A stretch of 64,000 bases of DNA, from positions 372,001 through 436,000 of the forward strand of contig CAVPRU010000001.1 in NCBI GenBank assembly GCA_963707875.1, in the 5' to 3' direction. Below the pieces are notes generated by a model. That model was given only the letters and a program-made list of their open reading frames with translations, had not been told where the DNA came from and did no database searches. The position numbers and the translations under genes are program-made. Positions 9,249-18,348 of the stretch are shown in pieces (the stretch's first letter is position 1; each line of letters opens with the position of its first letter). The DNA is from SZUA-320 sp963707875. Its GTDB lineage: Bacteria > Gemmatimonadota > Gemmatimonadetes > Gemmatimonadales > GWC2-71-9.

Positions 9249-9288
9249 CACCCTACTTGGACGACCGACCCCGGGATCCATCCACAGG

Positions 9289-11266
9289 TCATGGAGCGGT
9301 CCTTGTCGCAAAATCGGTCAGAAATCTTCGCATGCCTGAGAAGACGCCCAAGGCATAGGCATCCTGGCCTTCGACCGACCCGAGCGCGGCCTCCTGCTCC
9401 GGCATCATCATGAAGAGTCCCTCCACCAGGACCGAGGGCATCCAGGTCCCTCGCACCAGCGCCAGATCGCCGCGGCTCACTCCGAGGTTGGGAAGCCCCA
9501 GCCGCTGCACCAGGGCCCCCTGCACCGCTCGGGCCAGGGCGAGGCTGTTCGGATGGAAATAGAACGTACTGGTCCCGTGGTTCCGGAACGGATCCACCCC
9601 GTCCGGCAACGCGTTGTTGTGGATCGAGATCAGGAGGTCAGCATCCGCTCGCTCGGCCTGCGCTACCCGCGGCCACAGATCGACCGGGCTGCCTGTCTCG
9701 CGGGTCATGGTCACCGACGCCCCGGCAGCCACCAACAGATCCCTGAGCCTCCGGGCCACGGCCAGGTTGGCATCTGCTTCCGGCATTCCGGACGGCCCGT
9801 TTGAACCGCCGGGCGGATGGCCGGGGTCGACCACGATCCGCCGACCACGGAGCGGATCGTCACGGTCGACGGCGGGTGGGCCCCGCAGTTCGACGATCAG
9901 GTCGGTCACGTCCCAGCGGATCCGATATCCCCAGAGCGGTCGATCGAGATCGAGGGAAAACTCCAGTTCATCGGCCGCCGCCTGCTGCCAGGTAATCCGG
10001 GACAGCGGTCCCGAGCCTGCGCCGTATCGGATCCAATTGGGATTGCCGACGGTCTGGTAGAACCGGAGCACGACTCCGTATTCGGCCTGTTCGACTTGAT
10101 ACGGCACCCGACGATCGAAGGGAATCCGCACCACCGTTCGGTCCCCATATGGGGTGGCGACGACGGACCCTGCGATCGCAGGCGCCAGGGGGCCGGCCTC
10201 GAGCACCCGCCGGGCATCCGCCAGCGGCACCCAGGCGACGGAGCCGGCCGAAAGTCCGAGGCGGAGATCTCCGTTGAGCCGGGCGGTCACCGGCGCGACC
10301 GTTCCGGTCGGGAAGAACCAGTGATAGGTCCCTCCCGGCAGGGCCCGACCGACCGTCAGACCGTCGGTCGTGCCAGTGCGGTCCGGGTCATCATCCAGAG
10401 TCACCACCGCGGGCAGGTCGGGGAGCAGCGTCAGCCGGAGCGGCCAGCGGACCCGCACCGTGTCCCGGCCGAGCACCGCCTCGAGGATCGGGCCCTCGGT
10501 CGGCGGAATCGATGTGGCTGTCGCGAGCAGATCAGGCATCGGGTCCCCCACGGCAACGCCCCTGAGCGCACCGGCAAAGCGATCGGCGGTGAGGTTGACG
10601 GATCGGGACCGTCCGGTCGAATGCGCGGAGCCCCTCGGACACGGCGGAACCGGACGCGATGGACTGGAACCAGACGCTCCGGCCGTCCGGGTGGAGCAGC
10701 CGGAGCGTCGCCCCGGGGGTGGCGCGCACCGAGAGCGGCAACGCCTCGTCGCGCGGCCACCAGACCGGGCCGCGAGGACTGAACGATGTCGTGTCGATCC
10801 ATAGCGTCGCGGCGAGGTACGAAGCGGGGGGCCCGGCGCACCGTGCGGACCAGTTCTACGCTCGAATCCGCCGACCGTCGCCCGCAGCCGGAAGGTCATC
10901 ACCGAATCCGACGGCAGGGCAATCCACCCCAGCCAGGACCCGTTGGGCCAGACCCGGACCGGGGTGCCGTTGACGGTCAGCGTGGCACGCCCACTGCCGG
11001 TCGATCCGAACAGAAAGCTGGAGTCGGCCGCCGACACCGTGGTGCCTTCCGGGAGGATAGACCACGGTCAGGGCGAGCGGGCCCTCCCGCCGCGGAACCT
11101 CTGGTAGGCCGACGGGACCGACTTCCAGCGGGGGACGGTCGGGCACCGGAGTCGCGATCGGGGGTCGCGGATCGGTTCCGCTGGGCAGCACCAGGTCCGG
11201 CGGACGCCGCGGGGCACAACCGACAGCCAGCAACACCACCGCCCACCCGAAAACGTGGTTCTTCAT
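9289..11266 (-). CDS. N-acetylmuramoyl-L-alanine amidase with AMIN domain, frame broken by apparent indels
   Basis: Zinc-dependent peptidoglycan amidase, anchored as a lipoprotein and likely acting in cell separation. ATG 11266 begins a lipoprotein signal peptide (lipobox LAVGC). An AMIN-like beta domain (encoded near 9890-10200) precedes an Amidase_3 catalytic domain. Its zinc ligands are in VVDPGHPPGG, GMPEADAN, LLISIHNNALPDG and the final Glu of SVLVEG. The reading frame changes near 11050, between about 10826 and 10860, and near 10600-10608. Coding sense continues in another frame each time (for example WIDTTSFSPRGPVWWP in the middle piece). This suggests consensus errors in G/C runs, although a decaying gene cannot be excluded. 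It is divergent from the kinase gene. Confidence 0.8.
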
Positions 11267-11309
11267 GGCGGCGGAAGCTACAAGGCTGTCCTGGATTGTG
11301 GCAGTTTCG

Positions 11310-11338
11310 TTGACCCTCCCGGGTGCCAGGCCTAGATT
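11310..11338 (+). promoter_or_regulatory. sigma-70-type promoter of the kinase gene, apparently leaderless
   Basis: TTGACC (11310-11315), a 17-base spacer and TAGATT (11333-11338) give a good match to the housekeeping consensus. The expected transcription start falls at 11345-11346, which is the A of the kinase ATG, and there is no Shine-Dalgarno sequence. The mRNA is therefore predicted to be leaderless. Confidence 0.6.
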
Positions 11339-11345
11339 CGCGCTG

Positions 11346-12290
11346 ATGACTGTCCCCCCCGCCTCCTCCGACCCGACCGGTCCTGATCGGGGGGCGGACC
11401 CGCTCGCCGCCGGGGCGGTCATCGCCGACCGCTACGCGATCGTGCGGCGGATCGGCACCGGGGGGATGAGCACGGTGTACCTGGCGCGCCACCGGGAGAT
11501 GGATCGTCCCTGCGCGCTCAAGGTGCTGCATCCTCGTCTCAGTCGGGACGCCGAGGCGCGAGACCGGTTTGGCCGGGAAGCTCGCAACGCGAGCCGGATC
11601 CACCACCCCAACGTCGCCACCGTCTTTGACTTCGGCACCACCACCGACGGGCTGGTGTACCTGGTGATGGAGTATGTCGAAGGGCGGACGCTCGGCGCCC
11701 TGCTCGCCGAGCGCCAGACCCTCCCCGCCCGCCGGGTGGCCGCGCTGGCCGAACAGATTGCGGCCGGCCTGTCTGCGGCGCACGAGTTGGGGATCGTCCA
11801 TCGGGATCTGAAGCCCGACAACGTGATGATCACCGGAGCAGGCCGCGAGAGCGTCAAGCTGGTCGACTTCGGCATTGCCAAGGCGCTGGAAGGTTCGACC
11901 GCCCAGGACGTGACGTCGGAAGGAGTGGTGGTCGGCACTCCGGAGTACATGGCGCCGGAGCAGTTCGCGGGCGATCGGGTCGATCACCGGAGCGACATCT
12001 ACTCGCTCGGGCTGGTCTGCTATCGAATGCTCACCGGCCGGATTCCCCATCGGGCCTCGAGCGCCCGGGAGACCCTCTCCCGTCGTCTCACGGAACGACC
12101 TGAGCCACTGGGACGCTCCCCGGGTGGGGCCCCCTTCCCCGCGGCGTTCGAACAGCTGTTCGCGGAGGTGCTCGCCCGGGCCCCGGCCGATCGACCGGCC
12201 ACGGCCGAGGCGTTTGCCGGAACCCTGAGGGCCCTGGTCCAGGCCCTGCCCGCTGGCGACGAGGACCAGGAGGGGACGGTCGGGACTTGA
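11346..12290 (+). CDS. Ser/Thr protein kinase (Hanks type, PknB-like)
   Basis: Eukaryotic-like Ser/Thr kinase of 314 aa with all core motifs: the glycine-rich loop GTGGMSTVY (38-46), catalytic Lys59 in ALKVL, HRDLKPDN (152-159, Asp154), DFG (174-176) and the activation segment VGTPEYMAPEQ. As read, it stops right after the kinase domain and has no membrane segment. Most relatives continue into a TM helix and an extracellular sensor. The next gene supplies a TM helix in another frame that is open across the junction, so the two may be one protein split by an indel near 12270. It heads a cluster with a PP2C phosphatase and an FHA protein, the usual eraser and reader for such a kinase. Confidence 0.93.
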   Translation: MTVPPASSDPTGPDRGADPLAAGAVIADRYAIVRRIGTGGMSTVYLARHREMDRPCALKVLHPRLSRDAEARDRFGREARNASRIHHPNVATVFDFGTTTDGLVYLVMEYVEGRTLGALLAERQTLPARRVAALAEQIAAGLSAAHELGIVHRDLKPDNVMITGAGRESVKLVDFGIAKALEGSTAQDVTSEGVVVGTPEYMAPEQFAGDRVDHRSDIYSLGLVCYRMLTGRIPHRASSARETLSRRLTERPEPLGRSPGGAPFPAAFEQLFAEVLARAPADRPATAEAFAGTLRALVQALPAGDEDQEGTVGT

Positions 12291-12321
12291 GGCGCCGACC
12301 CTGATCGCGGAGCGGGACACG

Positions 12322-12846
12322 ATGACCACTCCCCGCCCCCGTCGGTGGCTGTGGCTGGTCCCCGGAACGGCGCTGGCGGCGGTGCTGGCGGTGGCGATCT
12401 GGCCCAAGCCCCCGGCCGTGGTGCTCGGCCCCGCCGGCGACTCCACCACGGTGGTCGCCGTGAATCCCGAGACCGGGACCCAGGGAGCACCCCCGCCGTC
12501 CCCAGTCCGGTCACGACCACCGCCAGTGTCAGGGACAGATCTGCTCCCCCTGCCCACCCCGGATGAAGTGATCGATCCGAAACTCCAGGATGCATCCAGG
12601 CGTCGGGCAGAGCAGATTTACCAGCGGGCAGGTGACTCGTTTGCGCGGCGGGCCCAGGCCGCCTTCATCGTGGCCTCGATCCACGCCGAGGGCGGGCGGT
12701 TCGCCGATGCGGACCGCTGGACCACGCGCGCCATGTTGGTGAACGACTCCGCCCCGGCGGGCGCTGAGCGCGACCGCCGCCGGGACAACTACGGGAATTT
12801 CCAGGCGCAGCTGCGCCGCCGGCTTCAACCATCGGATCCGCCGTGA
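12322..12846 (+). CDS. single-pass membrane protein downstream of the kinase
   Basis: Protein of 174 aa with a basic N-terminus (TTPRPRRW) and one TM helix at about residues 9-26, predicting an N-in orientation. A Pro-rich linker and a helical extracytoplasmic region follow (residues 80-174; QIYQRAGDSFARRAQAAFIV and EGGRFADADRW look TPR-like). It lies 31 bases after the kinase stop and overlaps the phosphatase start by four bases. It could be the separated sensor half of the kinase: its frame stays open upstream into the kinase C-terminus (reading GRSGLEAPTLIAERDT). No database family is recognised. Confidence 0.65.
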   Translation: MTTPRPRRWLWLVPGTALAAVLAVAIWPKPPAVVLGPAGDSTTVVAVNPETGTQGAPPPSPVRSRPPPVSGTDLLPLPTPDEVIDPKLQDASRRRAEQIYQRAGDSFARRAQAAFIVASIHAEGGRFADADRWTTRAMLVNDSAPAGAERDRRRDNYGNFQAQLRRRLQPSDPP

Positions 12847-13860
12847 CCGAACCGAAGATCGACACCTCCGTGTACGCCCGCACCGATCTGGGGAAGACGC
12901 GGGAGATCAACGAGGACACCTTCCTGGTCGCCGACCTGAGCAGCGGGCGGTCACGGATCGAGTCGGAGTTGGCGGAGTGCCACGTCGGCCCGCGGGGGCT
13001 GCTCTTCCTGGTGGCCGACGGCATGGGTGGTGCCGCCGCCGGCGAGCTCGCCAGCGCGATGGCCGCAGACCTGATCTACGGACATCTGATCGGCACCTGG
13101 ACCAAGGAACCGGAGGAGGAGGTCACCGAGGATCGGTTCACCCTCAGGCTCCGCGAGGCGGTTGAGCTCGCCAACCTCCAGATTCACAGCTATGCCAAGG
13201 CACACCCCGACCTGCGGGGCATGGGCACCACAGCCACCGTCGCGGGGGTTTTCGGGACGAGTCTCTACTTTGCCCAGGTCGGCGACAGCCGGGCCTACGT
13301 GGTCCGCCACGGCAAGGCGGTCCAGCTTACCAGGGACCAGTCCCTGACCCAGCGCCTGGTCGATGCGGGCGAGATGACCGAAGAGCAGGCCGAAACCAGC
13401 GCGCGCCGGAACATCATTCTCCAGGCCCTTGGACCGGACGCGAAGATCTCGGTGGAACTGAGCTACGAGCAGCTGCGCCGGGGCGATACCCTGGTCCTCT
13501 GTTCGGACGGCCTGTCGGGCCAGGTCAAGCGGGATGAGATCGCCGAGCTGGTGAGCGCCCAGCCCGACCTGGAACGGCTGGGAAATGAACTGATCGCCCT
13601 GGCCAACGACCGGGGGGGGCCGGACAACATCACGGTGGTGCTGGCCCGATTCGAGGGCGGGGGTCTCCAGCCGGCTGAAGAGGCGGACCTGGAGTATCAC
13701 CAGTATCCGACCAGTGCCGAGCAGGAGGCGGCGCTCCATGCCGGTCGAGACTGTTCGAGCCCCGGCCCCTACCCCGAGGATGGGATCACCGATCGGGATG
13801 GCGCTGCTGGTGGTCGGGAGCATCGTTGTTCTCCTCGCCCTCTTCTTCGCCCTTGTCTGA
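12843..13860 (+). CDS. PP2C-family protein phosphatase with C-terminal TM helix (one apparent indel)
   Basis: Metal-dependent Ser/Thr phosphatase that probably reverses the upstream kinase. GTG 12843 overlaps the preceding stop (GTGA). PP2C motifs are present: NED (23-25), VADGMGG (Asp59), GMGTTAT, VGDSRAYVVR, LCSDGLS and GGPDNITVV. Coding sense in the starting frame ends around 13737. The next frame carries on with MPVETVRAPAP and a TM helix (MALLVVGSIVVLLALFFALV), ending at TGA 13858-13860. An extra C in CTCC at 13734-13737 would explain the switch and gives about 338 aa, the usual soluble-PP2C-plus-tail layout. If the break is real, the protein has an unrelated out-of-frame tail. Confidence 0.88.
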
Positions 13861-15310
13861 GCCGGGTGGCGGCCGGAAGCCGGTCGCCGCCGTTCTCCTC
13901 GTCCAGACCGGTCCCCGAACCGGTCAGCGGCTCCGGCTCGACGCCGATTTCGCCACCCTGGGTCGACACCCGTCCTCCGATCTGCAGCTCGACCCCGAAC
14001 GCGACCTGGAGGTCTCCGCCCGCCACGCGGCCGTGTTCCGGCAGGGACCCACCTTCGTGGTCCGCGATCTGGGAAGTACCAACGGCACCTGGTTGAACGG
14101 GGAGCGGGTCCGGAGCGATGAGGCCCTGGAACCCGGCGACCGGATCCGGCTGGGCGCCCGTGGTCCCGAGATCGAGTTCACCCTTACCACCGTCGAGCAC
14201 CGTCCGCCGCCCCGGATGGCCGACCCGGACCCGATCGCGCCACCGCATGTCCGCCCAGCCCCGGGAGAACCGGCTGCCGCACCTCGGGCCGTTGCCGACG
14301 AGCCGGCGGACACCGACCTGAAGATCCGGATGGAGGTGGCCCGCCAGACCGATCGGCTGCGGCATCGGATCGCCGGGGTCTTTCTGGTGGTCGTGGTGAT
14401 CGCGGCGTCGGTGGCGGGCTGGTTCCTCTACCAGGCCTCCCTCCGCCGGCAAGCGCTGGCGGCGGAGCGCACCCGACTGATCGGCCGGGTGGACAGCCTG
14501 CAGGGCGGACTGGTGAGCGCCGGCGAACAGGCGGCAGGCCTCCGGCTCGCTCTCGACAGTGCCCGGATGGAAGGGGAGCAGCTTCGTCGAATGGTTGCCG
14601 CCCGGGGCGAGAACCGGGATTCGCTGGTGGCGCTGGACAGCCGGATCGAGGAGGCGGTGACCCGACATGGCCGGCTGATCGACGCCGCGGCGTTTGAGGT
14701 GGCCGATCTGGTGGCGTCCAACGCCCCGGCGGTGGTGATGATCTTCGCCGAGTTCAGCGACGGGCGGAAGCTGAGCGCGACCGGCTTCGTGGCGCGCGGT
14801 GCGGGCGATAGCGGCACCGTGGTCACGGCTCGCCACGCGGTGACCGACGGCTCAGGCCGGCCAGCTACCCGGATTGCGGTGGCCCTGGTCGGCCGGCAGG
14901 GGATCTACCGGGCCCGGCTGGTGGCCCGCCACGATTCCCTCGATCTGGCGGCGCTCCGGATCTACAGCCGGATCGGCTTCCCAGTGGTGAGCCGGATCGA
15001 GAACAGGCGGAGCGCCGCGGGTGACCCGGTGGCGCTGGTGGGCTATCCACTCGGTCTCGACCTGCCGATGGGCAGCGACACCAGCGGTGTGGTCCTTGCC
15101 CCGACGACCACGACCGGCTCCGTGACCCGGGTGCTCGACGGGCTGATTCAGCTCGACGGCTACGGGGCCGAGGGAGCCAGCGGCAGTCCGATCTTCGGAG
15201 TGACCGGCGGGGTGATCGGGATGCTCTACGGTGGGCAGCCCGGGACCGGGGGAAGGATCATCTACGCCGTCCCGGCGGCCGCGATTCTCAAATTGCTGGA
15301 GCCGCGCTGA
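13853..15310 (+). CDS. FHA domain-TM-trypsin-like serine protease fusion
   Basis: Predicted membrane protein of 485 aa. Start TTG 13853 overlaps the phosphatase stop; TTG 13826 is an alternative. Residues 12-112 form an FHA domain, a phosphothreonine-binding module, with GRHPSSD (37-43), SARHAA and LGSTNGTWLNG (73-83). A Pro-rich linker leads to a TM helix (174-194) preceded by basic residues, so FHA is cytoplasmic. Residues 200-280 are coiled-coil. Residues 284-485 are a trypsin/HtrA-like protease with the apparent triad His328 (TARHAV), Asp364 (SLDLAAL) and Ser443 (GASGSP). No PDZ domain is seen. With the kinase and phosphatase upstream, it looks like an output that couples internal phosphorylation to extracytoplasmic proteolysis; the coupling is inferred. 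Confidence 0.88.
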   Translation: MSEPGGGRKPVAAVLLVQTGPRTGQRLRLDADFATLGRHPSSDLQLDPERDLEVSARHAAVFRQGPTFVVRDLGSTNGTWLNGERVRSDEALEPGDRIRLGARGPEIEFTLTTVEHRPPPRMADPDPIAPPHVRPAPGEPAAAPRAVADEPADTDLKIRMEVARQTDRLRHRIAGVFLVVVVIAASVAGWFLYQASLRRQALAAERTRLIGRVDSLQGGLVSAGEQAAGLRLALDSARMEGEQLRRMVAARGENRDSLVALDSRIEEAVTRHGRLIDAAAFEVADLVASNAPAVVMIFAEFSDGRKLSATGFVARGAGDSGTVVTARHAVTDGSGRPATRIAVALVGRQGIYRARLVARHDSLDLAALRIYSRIGFPVVSRIENRRSAAGDPVALVGYPLGLDLPMGSDTSGVVLAPTTTTGSVTRVLDGLIQLDGYGAEGASGSPIFGVTGGVIGMLYGGQPGTGGRIIYAVPAAAILKLLEPR

Positions 15311-15316
15311 GCCGAC

Positions 15317-16951
15317 CTAGTGGAGCAGGAAGGCACCGATCCCCAGGGTGCCGCCGAGCACCACCGCCACCCAGAATGCCCACCGCAGCAGGTCCCTTCC
15401 CAGCGCGTCCAGCGAGGCGAGCCCGGTCCGCTCCCGCACTGGTCCCCAGAGGCCGCCCGGGCGCACTCTCGTGAAGAAGCGATCGAGCACCCCGGCCGGT
15501 TCCGGGGGGCTCAGCAGCATCACCGGGAACCAGACCGCCAGCGACCCGAAGGCGGTGAGCGCCAGCCGCTCCCCGAAGGTCAGCCCGGCGAAGACCGGGA
15601 GGTAGCTCGCCACGGCGAGGATCAACCCGGCGGCCATGGCGCTCAGTTCGGCCCAGGCATTGATCCGCCACCAGAACCAGCGCAGCAGCAGCACCAGCCC
15701 AGGACCGTTGCCGATCAGGATGATCAGCCGGAAGACCTCACCCACATCCTCCATGAAGAACGAAGCGACGGCGGCGGTCACCGCGATGCCGACGCTGGCT
15801 ACCCGGGCGAGCCGGATCAGTCGGGGTTCGTCGGTGACCCCGCTGAACCGGCTGTAGAGGTCGTGGACCAGGTAGCTGGCGCCCCAGTTGACCTGGGTGG
15901 AGATGGTGGACATGAAGGCGGCCAGCATGCTGGCAAAGGCCAGCCCGAGGAGCCCCGGCGGCAGATACCGCATCATCAGGATCGGGTACGCCAGCTCGGG
16001 GTCCTCCAGACCCGGGAGCAGGACCAGCGCCGCCAGGGCCACCAGCACCCAGGGCCAGGTGCGCACCAGGTAGTTGAGAATATTGAAGGTGTGGGCCGCT
16101 TTGGTGGCTTCCCGCTCATTGGCCGTGGAGCTCAGCCGCTGCACGAACATCCCGCCGCCGTCGCTGTTGCGAAAGGCCCACCACTGAATCGCGAGATACC
16201 CGAAGAAGGTGGAGAGTGGCATCAGGGCGTCCTCGCCCACCGGCACCAGGTCGAGGTGGCGTTCCTGGCCGGCGGCCCGAAGCGAATCGGTCAGCCCGGA
16301 CAGACCGCCGACCTCGATCAACGCGAAGATCATGACCGCCAGGGCGCCGGCCATGGCCAGCAGGTACTGCAGGAAGTCGGTGGCCACCACGCCCCAGAGT
16401 CCCGAGGCCGCGGTGTAGAGCAGGACGGCCGCCAGCAGGGGCAGGATGACCCAGAGCCGTTCGTCGCCCGGGAGGTCGGGCAGGTATTCGAACACCCCCA
16501 GGGCGGTCAGCACCTTCCGCATTGCCAGCATGCCGTACCCGATGCTGAGGCAGTTGAACGGGATGGCCAGCAGAAAGGCGCGGGACGCCCGAAGGGCCGC
16601 CGCCGGTCGACCGGCATAGCGCAGTTCGGTGAGTTCGAGGTCGGTGAGCACCTCGGCGCGGCGCCAGAGCCTGGCCAGCAGGACCGCCATCAGCACATGC
16701 CCGAAGGCAAACGACCACCACTCCCAATTCCCCGCCACCCCGGCCCGCGCCACCCGGCCCGCCACATAGAGCGGGGTGTCGACGTTGAAGGTGGTTGCCG
16801 CCATCGAGGTGGCCGCCAGCCACCAGGGGATGGCCCGCCCGCCCACGAAGAAGTCCGCCATACTGCGGGCGCCTCGGCGCGCCAACAGCAGCCCCAGCCC
16901 GATGGTCCCCGCCAGGTAGACCGCCACCACCGTCCAGTCGAGCGGTCTCAT
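15317..16951 (-). CDS. SSS-family sodium:solute symporter
   Basis: Solute:sodium symporter of 544 aa with about 13 TM helices and the N-terminal SSS signature region (YLAGTIGLGLLLARRG, then ADFFVGGRAIPWW). ATG 16951 overlaps the nagZ stop (ATGA), so it is the last gene of the muropeptide-recycling operon. SSS members import sugars, amino acids or sialic acid with sodium. The position suggests uptake of an amino sugar or anhydro-muropeptide product such as anhydro-MurNAc or MurNAc. The substrate is inferred from context alone. Confidence 0.85.
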   Translation of the reverse strand: MRPLDWTVVAVYLAGTIGLGLLLARRGARSMADFFVGGRAIPWWLAATSMAATTFNVDTPLYVAGRVARAGVAGNWEWWSFAFGHVLMAVLLARLWRRAEVLTDLELTELRYAGRPAAALRASRAFLLAIPFNCLSIGYGMLAMRKVLTALGVFEYLPDLPGDERLWVILPLLAAVLLYTAASGLWGVVATDFLQYLLAMAGALAVMIFALIEVGGLSGLTDSLRAAGQERHLDLVPVGEDALMPLSTFFGYLAIQWWAFRNSDGGGMFVQRLSSTANEREATKAAHTFNILNYLVRTWPWVLVALAALVLLPGLEDPELAYPILMMRYLPPGLLGLAFASMLAAFMSTISTQVNWGASYLVHDLYSRFSGVTDEPRLIRLARVASVGIAVTAAVASFFMEDVGEVFRLIILIGNGPGLVLLLRWFWWRINAWAELSAMAAGLILAVASYLPVFAGLTFGERLALTAFGSLAVWFPVMLLSPPEPAGVLDRFFTRVRPGGLWGPVRERTGLASLDALGRDLLRWAFWVAVVLGGTLGIGAFLLH

Positions 16952-18348
16952 CCCATACGGCTCCGGATCCACCGCGCCACCGCGTGTTGCATGGCAGACT
17001 GACGATGCCAGGCGAGCAGGATCGGGACATCCCCCGCCACCTGGTCCGCGATCCGCGGGTGCCCGAACACCACCACCAGGTCGACCTGCCCGGCCGCCGC
17101 GATGCGTTCCACGGTGGCATCACCGAGGGTCGCCCTGCCCTTCGACGCCCGCGGCTCCGACAGGACGAGCAGCACCCTGCTTCCTCCCGGGCCGGTGCCG
17201 ACCCCGAGCCGCCCGAGCTCGCGAGCCACCTCATCGCCCGGCGAGGACACCGGATAGCGCTGGCCCAGATCGTCGTCGAGCACCACCAGTTCCACCGGCA
17301 CCCGCAACTGGGGGATCTCTCCCCGGTGCAGCGGCAGATCGAGGAGCCGATCGAACAGGGCCCGGGCCGAGCCCGGCTGGTCCTCGACCTCGGGCCGGTC
17401 CGGATCGAGGTGACTGACGATCCGCTGATACCGGGCCTCGGACTCGGTGACCCGGGCTCGGAGAGCGGCGTCGTGCACAACCAGATTCACCAGGTGAGCC
17501 GCCACCGCTTCGGGATCATCCGGATACAGCAGCAGATCCACTCCGGCTCGGAGCGCGTCGGCCGCGGCCTCGCTCCGGGCCCCTTCCATCATCAGCGCAT
17601 CGGAGACGATCAGCCCGGTGAAGCGCAGGCGGTCGCGGAGGATGGTCAGGATCGGACGGGAGAAGGTGGCCGGGGTGCCGGAGGGATCGAGCGCGGGATA
17701 GGCCACATGGGCGGTCATGATCGAACTGACACCGGCCCCGATCGCCGCCCGGAACGGCCGGAGGTCCATGGCCTCGAGTTCCTCGCGGGTGCCGGTTACC
17801 ACCGGGCAGACATCGTGTGAGTCGGTCCGGGTCCTGCCGTGCCCGGGAAAGTGCTTGGCGCAGGCCAGGACGCCGGCAGCCTCGCACCCGGCGATCCAGT
17901 CGGCCACTGCATCGCTCACCTGCGCCGGGTCGCCGCCGAAGGCCCGACTCTGCACGATCGGGTTGTCCGGTTCCAGGTCCAGGTCGGCAACGGGGGCCAG
18001 CACCCAGTTGATCCCGACACTCCGGGCCTGCAGTCCGGTCAGCAGACCGGCAGCGCGAAGCACCGCGGGATCGTGAATCGCCGCGAGAGCGAGCGGGGGG
18101 GGGAGGTCGGCCAGGCCACGGACCTGCTGGCCCGCCCCGCGTTCGAGGTCGGCGGCGAAAAGAAGCGGGCGACCGGCTTGCCGGCGCAGAGTGGTGGTGA
18201 GATCCCGCACCGCGTCGATGGTGCCGCCGAAGAGGATGAACCCGCCGGCGCCCCACTCCAGGGCGTTGCGCGCCGCCGCCATCTCGTGCTGGAACCCGGT
18301 CTCCGCCGACCAGCGGAGTGCGGGGAAGACCAGTCGGCCCGGGTTCAC
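16948..18348 (-). CDS. nagZ: beta-N-acetylhexosaminidase, GH3 (NagZ-like)
   Basis: Glycoside hydrolase family 3 enzyme of 466 aa that releases GlcNAc from GlcNAc-anhydro-MurNAc during peptidoglycan recycling. Start GTG 18348 overlaps the anmK stop (GTGA). The NagZ catalytic loop KHFPGHGRTRTDSH (165-178, with the His/Asp acid-base pair) and the nucleophile in GLIVSDALMM (Asp250) are clear. It is about 120 residues longer than the short Gram-negative NagZ. The extra C-terminal domain (about 350-466) has a Rossmann-like pattern, as in two-domain GH3 enzymes. There is no obvious signal peptide, which implies cytoplasmic action. Confidence 0.9.
   Translation of the reverse strand: MNPGRLVFPALRWSAETGFQHEMAAARNALEWGAGGFILFGGTIDAVRDLTTTLRRQAGRPLLFAADLERGAGQQVRGLADLPPPLALAAIHDPAVLRAAGLLTGLQARSVGINWVLAPVADLDLEPDNPIVQSRAFGGDPAQVSDAVADWIAGCEAAGVLACAKHFPGHGRTRTDSHDVCPVVTGTREELEAMDLRPFRAAIGAGVSSIMTAHVAYPALDPSGTPATFSRPILTILRDRLRFTGLIVSDALMMEGARSEAAADALRAGVDLLLYPDDPEAVAAHLVNLVVHDAALRARVTESEARYQRIVSHLDPDRPEVEDQPGSARALFDRLLDLPLHRGEIPQLRVPVELVVLDDDLGQRYPVSSPGDEVARELGRLGVGTGPGGSRVLLVLSEPRASKGRATLGDATVERIAAAGQVDLVVVFGHPRIADQVAGDVPILLAWHRQSAMQHAVARWIRSRMG

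Noticed and set aside
15320..17002. Long open frame on the plus strand opposite the symporter
   Set aside because: Its composition is rich in Gln, Gly, His and Pro, as expected for the antisense of a membrane protein; the symporter and its ATGA overlap with nagZ are well supported.
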